Assembly (NCBI GenBank): GCA_018304565.1
Contig: JAGVVX010000021.1
Location: 1 to 25,588, forward strand
Reading direction: 5' to 3'
Length of the DNA stretch: 25,588 bases
From: Candidatus Aenigmatarchaeota archaeon
GTDB lineage: Archaea; Aenigmatarchaeota; Aenigmatarchaeia; GW2011-AR5
A model generated the notes under the pieces. It had not been told where the DNA came from and searched no databases. It worked only from the letters and a program-made list of their open reading frames with translations. Both the position numbers and the translations under genes were made by a program. Position 1 is the first letter of the stretch, and each line of letters opens with the position of its first letter. Positions 23,655 to 25,588 of the stretch are shown here, piece after piece.

Positions 23655-24468
23655 ATACAAATGGCTTGTCTCCAGAGAGCAGGCTGAACCATTTATCGTA
23701 GTCAGAACAGAACAGGGTTTTGACAAGATAAAGCTGCTTGAACAGGCCGTATCATTGAAACTGGGCAGGAAAACTTGCGTAGGATACTATCGCGACGGCA
23801 GGCATTTTGAATGTCCAAAGAGCATGCCTGTTAAATCAGAATGGCACTGCAACGAGTGCAGGCTTAATGATGATTATTTCCTTTGCATACAGTGCACTGG
23901 AAGCGAGTGTTTAAACACCAAGCAGAGAGAAGACTGCTCAGAACAGATTTATTACATATACCTTGCGGCATTCAGCAATATCCTAAAGGTCGGCATCTCG
24001 ATAGAGAGGCGAATAACAGAAAGGCTGGTGGAGCAGGGCGCAGATCTCGGAGCACTGATCGCGCTTGTAAAAGACGGCAAGGAAGTAAGACTTATCGAAC
24101 AGCAGATATGCAAGAAGCTCAATATAGTTGACAGGATAAGGGGTTTCCAAAAACACGAGCTGATTTTTGGCGATCCAAACGCGGCAGCTATAAATATACT
24201 CAATGCTGTAAAGAAGCTAAAAGGAAACGGCTTCGATAAATATACGATAAAACCGGAAATACACGACCTGAGACCATACTACAGGCTTCACAATGTTGTC
24301 GGCAACCCGCAAAGAGTTGATGTTACAGACAACCTGACTATAAACGGCAACATTGTCGCTGCAAAGGGAAACATAATCATATTTGAGAATCAGGGTAATT
24401 TTTATTCATTAAACTCCCATGAACTGATAGGCAGAGAACTTGTTTGTGAAGTATATGCAAGTGTATAA
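23641..24468 (+). CDS. DUF2797-like cysteine-rich protein with a GIY-YIG-like core
   Basis: A 275-residue protein. A cysteine-rich part carries C46, C58, C70, C73, C82, C85, C90 and C99, arranged as CNEC and CIQCTGSEC, and probably binds one or two zinc ions. It is followed by YYIYLAAFSNILKVGISIERR at about 104-124 and RLVEQGADLGALI, the hallmark of the DUF2797 family, which has a GIY-YIG-like pattern. The biochemical role of the family is not known to me; a nucleic-acid function is a guess from the fold and cysteines. The ATG at 23641 lies inside the previous gene, while the stop overlaps the next start by 14 bases. A GTG at 23632 is an alternative start. Confidence 0.8.
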   Translation: MQAVKYKWLVSREQAEPFIVVRTEQGFDKIKLLEQAVSLKLGRKTCVGYYRDGRHFECPKSMPVKSEWHCNECRLNDDYFLCIQCTGSECLNTKQREDCSEQIYYIYLAAFSNILKVGISIERRITERLVEQGADLGALIALVKDGKEVRLIEQQICKKLNIVDRIRGFQKHELIFGDPNAAAINILNAVKKLKGNGFDKYTIKPEIHDLRPYYRLHNVVGNPQRVDVTDNLTINGNIVAAKGNIIIFENQGNFYSLNSHELIGRELVCEVYASV

Positions 24469-25105
24469 AGGAATAGAGATGTTTCTTGGAATTGGAAACG
24501 AGCCTAACATATTCTTGTTAGATGGGGAAGTGCTAGTTGATACGGGCACAGGAAATACATTTGCCCAACTAAAAGAAGAAATTGAGCATAAGTTTAACAA
24601 AAAGCAGATAAAAACCATAGTTAATACACATTACCACTTCGACCACACTGGAGGGAACAAGAAGTTCAGGGACTGGCTAAAGGCTGATATAGCAATACAC
24701 GCTGACGACAAGGAAAAAATAGAGCAAGGCGAAACGCTCGCGGAGATGATGTCGGAAACGACAAGAATCGTGACAGTTGATCATGGCCTGTACAACGGAG
24801 ACATAATCAAAACCTCCAATTTTATCTTTGAAGTAATTCATACGCCGGGCCATACACAAGGCAGCATTTGCCTGTACGAAAGCGACAAACGGATACTGAT
24901 ATCTGGAGACACGCTCTTCAGCGACAGCGTGGGGCGCACAGATCTGGCTGGCGGCAGCATGGAAATGCTTATCTCATCCCTGAAAAAGTTAAGCGAACTG
25001 CCTGTAATGTACCTCTTTCCTGGCCACGGCTCTATAAGAACAAGCGGGATTGATTTCCTCATAAAGCAGATGCTTGTCGCGCCGAAACTTAATGCAATGA
25101 TCTAA
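24455..25105 (+). CDS. Metallo-beta-lactamase-fold hydrolase (glyoxalase II-like)
   Basis: A 216-residue MBL-fold enzyme. The metal site THYHFDHTGGN gives H59, H61, D63 and H64; HTPGHTQGS carries the next histidine, SGDTLFSDSVGRTDLAGGS the bridging aspartate, and FPGHG the final histidine. The size and the GRTDLAGGS element match small glyoxalase-II-like hydrolases that cleave thioesters or related bonds; substrate is not determined. I chose the ATG at 24455, giving a 14-base overlap with the DUF2797-like gene; ATG 24440 is possible. The YHS gene follows ten bases later. Confidence 0.9.
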   Translation: MQVYKGIEMFLGIGNEPNIFLLDGEVLVDTGTGNTFAQLKEEIEHKFNKKQIKTIVNTHYHFDHTGGNKKFRDWLKADIAIHADDKEKIEQGETLAEMMSETTRIVTVDHGLYNGDIIKTSNFIFEVIHTPGHTQGSICLYESDKRILISGDTLFSDSVGRTDLAGGSMEMLISSLKKLSELPVMYLFPGHGSIRTSGIDFLIKQMLVAPKLNAMI

Positions 25106-25115
25106 GGTGAAAAAT

Positions 25116-25253
25116 ATGCCGATCGATCCAGTTTGCAAAATGCTAGTAAACATCGGAAAGGAAAAGGCAAGTTATAAAGGCCGCGGATATTTCTTCTGCA
25201 GCAGCGAATGCAAAAAGAAGTTCATGGAAACCCCGGAAGCGTTTGCCAAGTGA
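25116..25253 (+). CDS. YHS-domain mini-protein
   Basis: A 45-residue protein made almost entirely of one YHS domain: DPVCKM at 4-9, a central YKGRGYFFCS, then CKKKF and PEAF. C7, C28 and C32 match the metal-binding cysteines of the family, which is found alone or at the ends of copper-handling proteins and oxidases. A strong ribosome-binding site AGGTGA at 25104-25109 is six bases before the ATG. It directly follows the MBL gene. A metal-binding or metal-sensing role is inferred from the domain. Confidence 0.85.
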   Translation: MPIDPVCKMLVNIGKEKASYKGRGYFFCSSECKKKFMETPEAFAK

Positions 25254-25265
25254 TCGAAAAAAAGT

Positions 25266-25588
25266 TCAGTCAAGCCTTTCGCATTCTATGATCTTCTGCA
25301 CTTCGTCTATTCTGAATTTAACCGGCATGAACTTCTCGGTAACCCATATATTTGTTCTTGTGTGATCGCTGACGCTGAACACCCTTATCTTGCTCATTCC
25401 GTCAGCAAGTGCCAGATAAGGTATCAACTGATCCTCTGCATGCTCGTCCAGAGGCGAATTAGATTTAATATATTTGATGATCTTTTCTGCAGCTTCTTTC
25501 CCAACATCTTCTGCCCGCTTGCCCTTTTCCCCCAAACCACCAGAACCCAGAAAAGAACTTCCCGTTTCTGCATAAAGATCTACAGCAG
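25266..25588 (-). CDS. rtcA: RNA 3'-terminal phosphate cyclase (RtcA), C-terminal part, cut by window edge
   Basis: About 107 residues are visible before the right edge. GLGEKGKRAEDVGKEAA, then DEHAEDQLIPYLALADG and SDHTRTNIWVTEKF, are hallmark stretches of RtcA, including the conserved histidine region DEH, near the C-terminus. RtcA uses ATP to convert RNA 3'-phosphate ends to 2',3'-cyclic phosphate. The stop is 13 bases from the convergent YHS stop. The frame continues upstream of the TTG at 25535 (SGGLGEKG), so that TTG is not a start. The start lies outside the window. Confidence 0.9.
   Translation of the reverse strand, partial: AVDLYAETGSSFLGSGGLGEKGKRAEDVGKEAAEKIIKYIKSNSPLDEHAEDQLIPYLALADGMSKIRVFSVSDHTRTNIWVTEKFMPVKFRIDEVQKIIECERLD

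Noticed and set aside
1..25588. tRNA, rRNA or intact transposase genes
   Set aside because: I saw no cloverleaf with a TTC-type T-loop, no rRNA-like stretch and no transposase motifs; the gaps are too short to hide most of these.

Overview
The window looks archaeal, possibly from a compact-genome DPANN-type lineage; the phylum cannot be fixed from sequence alone. The evidence is an AglB/STT3-type oligosaccharyltransferase, the C-terminal end of an RNA 3'-phosphate cyclase, a ribbon-helix-helix protein, and TATA-like boxes about 25-28 bases upstream of many start codons, which suggests leaderless transcripts. Genes are packed tightly: many start/stop overlaps, two convergent pairs whose ends overlap, and no gene-free stretch over about 205 bases.

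Most of the window (about 976-22069) is a protein N-glycosylation and sugar-nucleotide island. The left edge holds an incomplete flippase-like membrane protein on the minus strand (1-883). A plus-strand run follows: the membrane half of an STT3/AglB oligosaccharyltransferase, a SAM methyltransferase, the catalytic C-terminal half of STT3, a GT4 glycosyltransferase and a Wzx/MATE-type flippase (976-6374). From 6499 come a GDP-mannose 4,6-dehydratase/reductase-like SDR, an rmlA remnant with an internal deletion, a dolichol-phosphate-sugar-synthase-like GT2 (minus), rmlB and another SDR. A minus-strand block (10705-15077) has a GT-C-like membrane protein, a methyltransferase and two tandem paralogous GT4 enzymes. 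A divergent promoter region with three palindromes (15130-15256) separates it from an SDR, a GT2 and a GT4 on the plus strand (15282-18266).

The right part of the island (18258-22069, minus) encodes what reads as a complete GDP-D-glycero-alpha-D-manno-heptose pathway in two bifunctional proteins: a heptose-7-phosphate kinase fused to sedoheptulose-7-phosphate isomerase (HddA-GmhA), and a heptose-bisphosphate phosphatase fused to a nucleotidyltransferase (GmhB-HddC). A further SDR follows. Divergent from this operon is an unusual fusion of a ribbon-helix-helix DNA-binding domain to a nucleotidyltransferase-like domain that lacks the signature arginine. The shared promoter region holds 10-base direct repeats that could be its operator.

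The last part (23043-25253, plus) is a small operon of unknown purpose: an unrecognised protein, a cysteine-rich DUF2797-like protein, a metallo-beta-lactamase-fold hydrolase and a 45-residue YHS-domain protein. The window ends inside rtcA on the minus strand.

The likely working model is that the heptose, RmlB and other SDR pathways supply nucleotide sugars, GT2/GT4/GT-C enzymes assemble a lipid-linked glycan, the flippase moves it across the membrane, and the two-piece AglB transfers it to protein.
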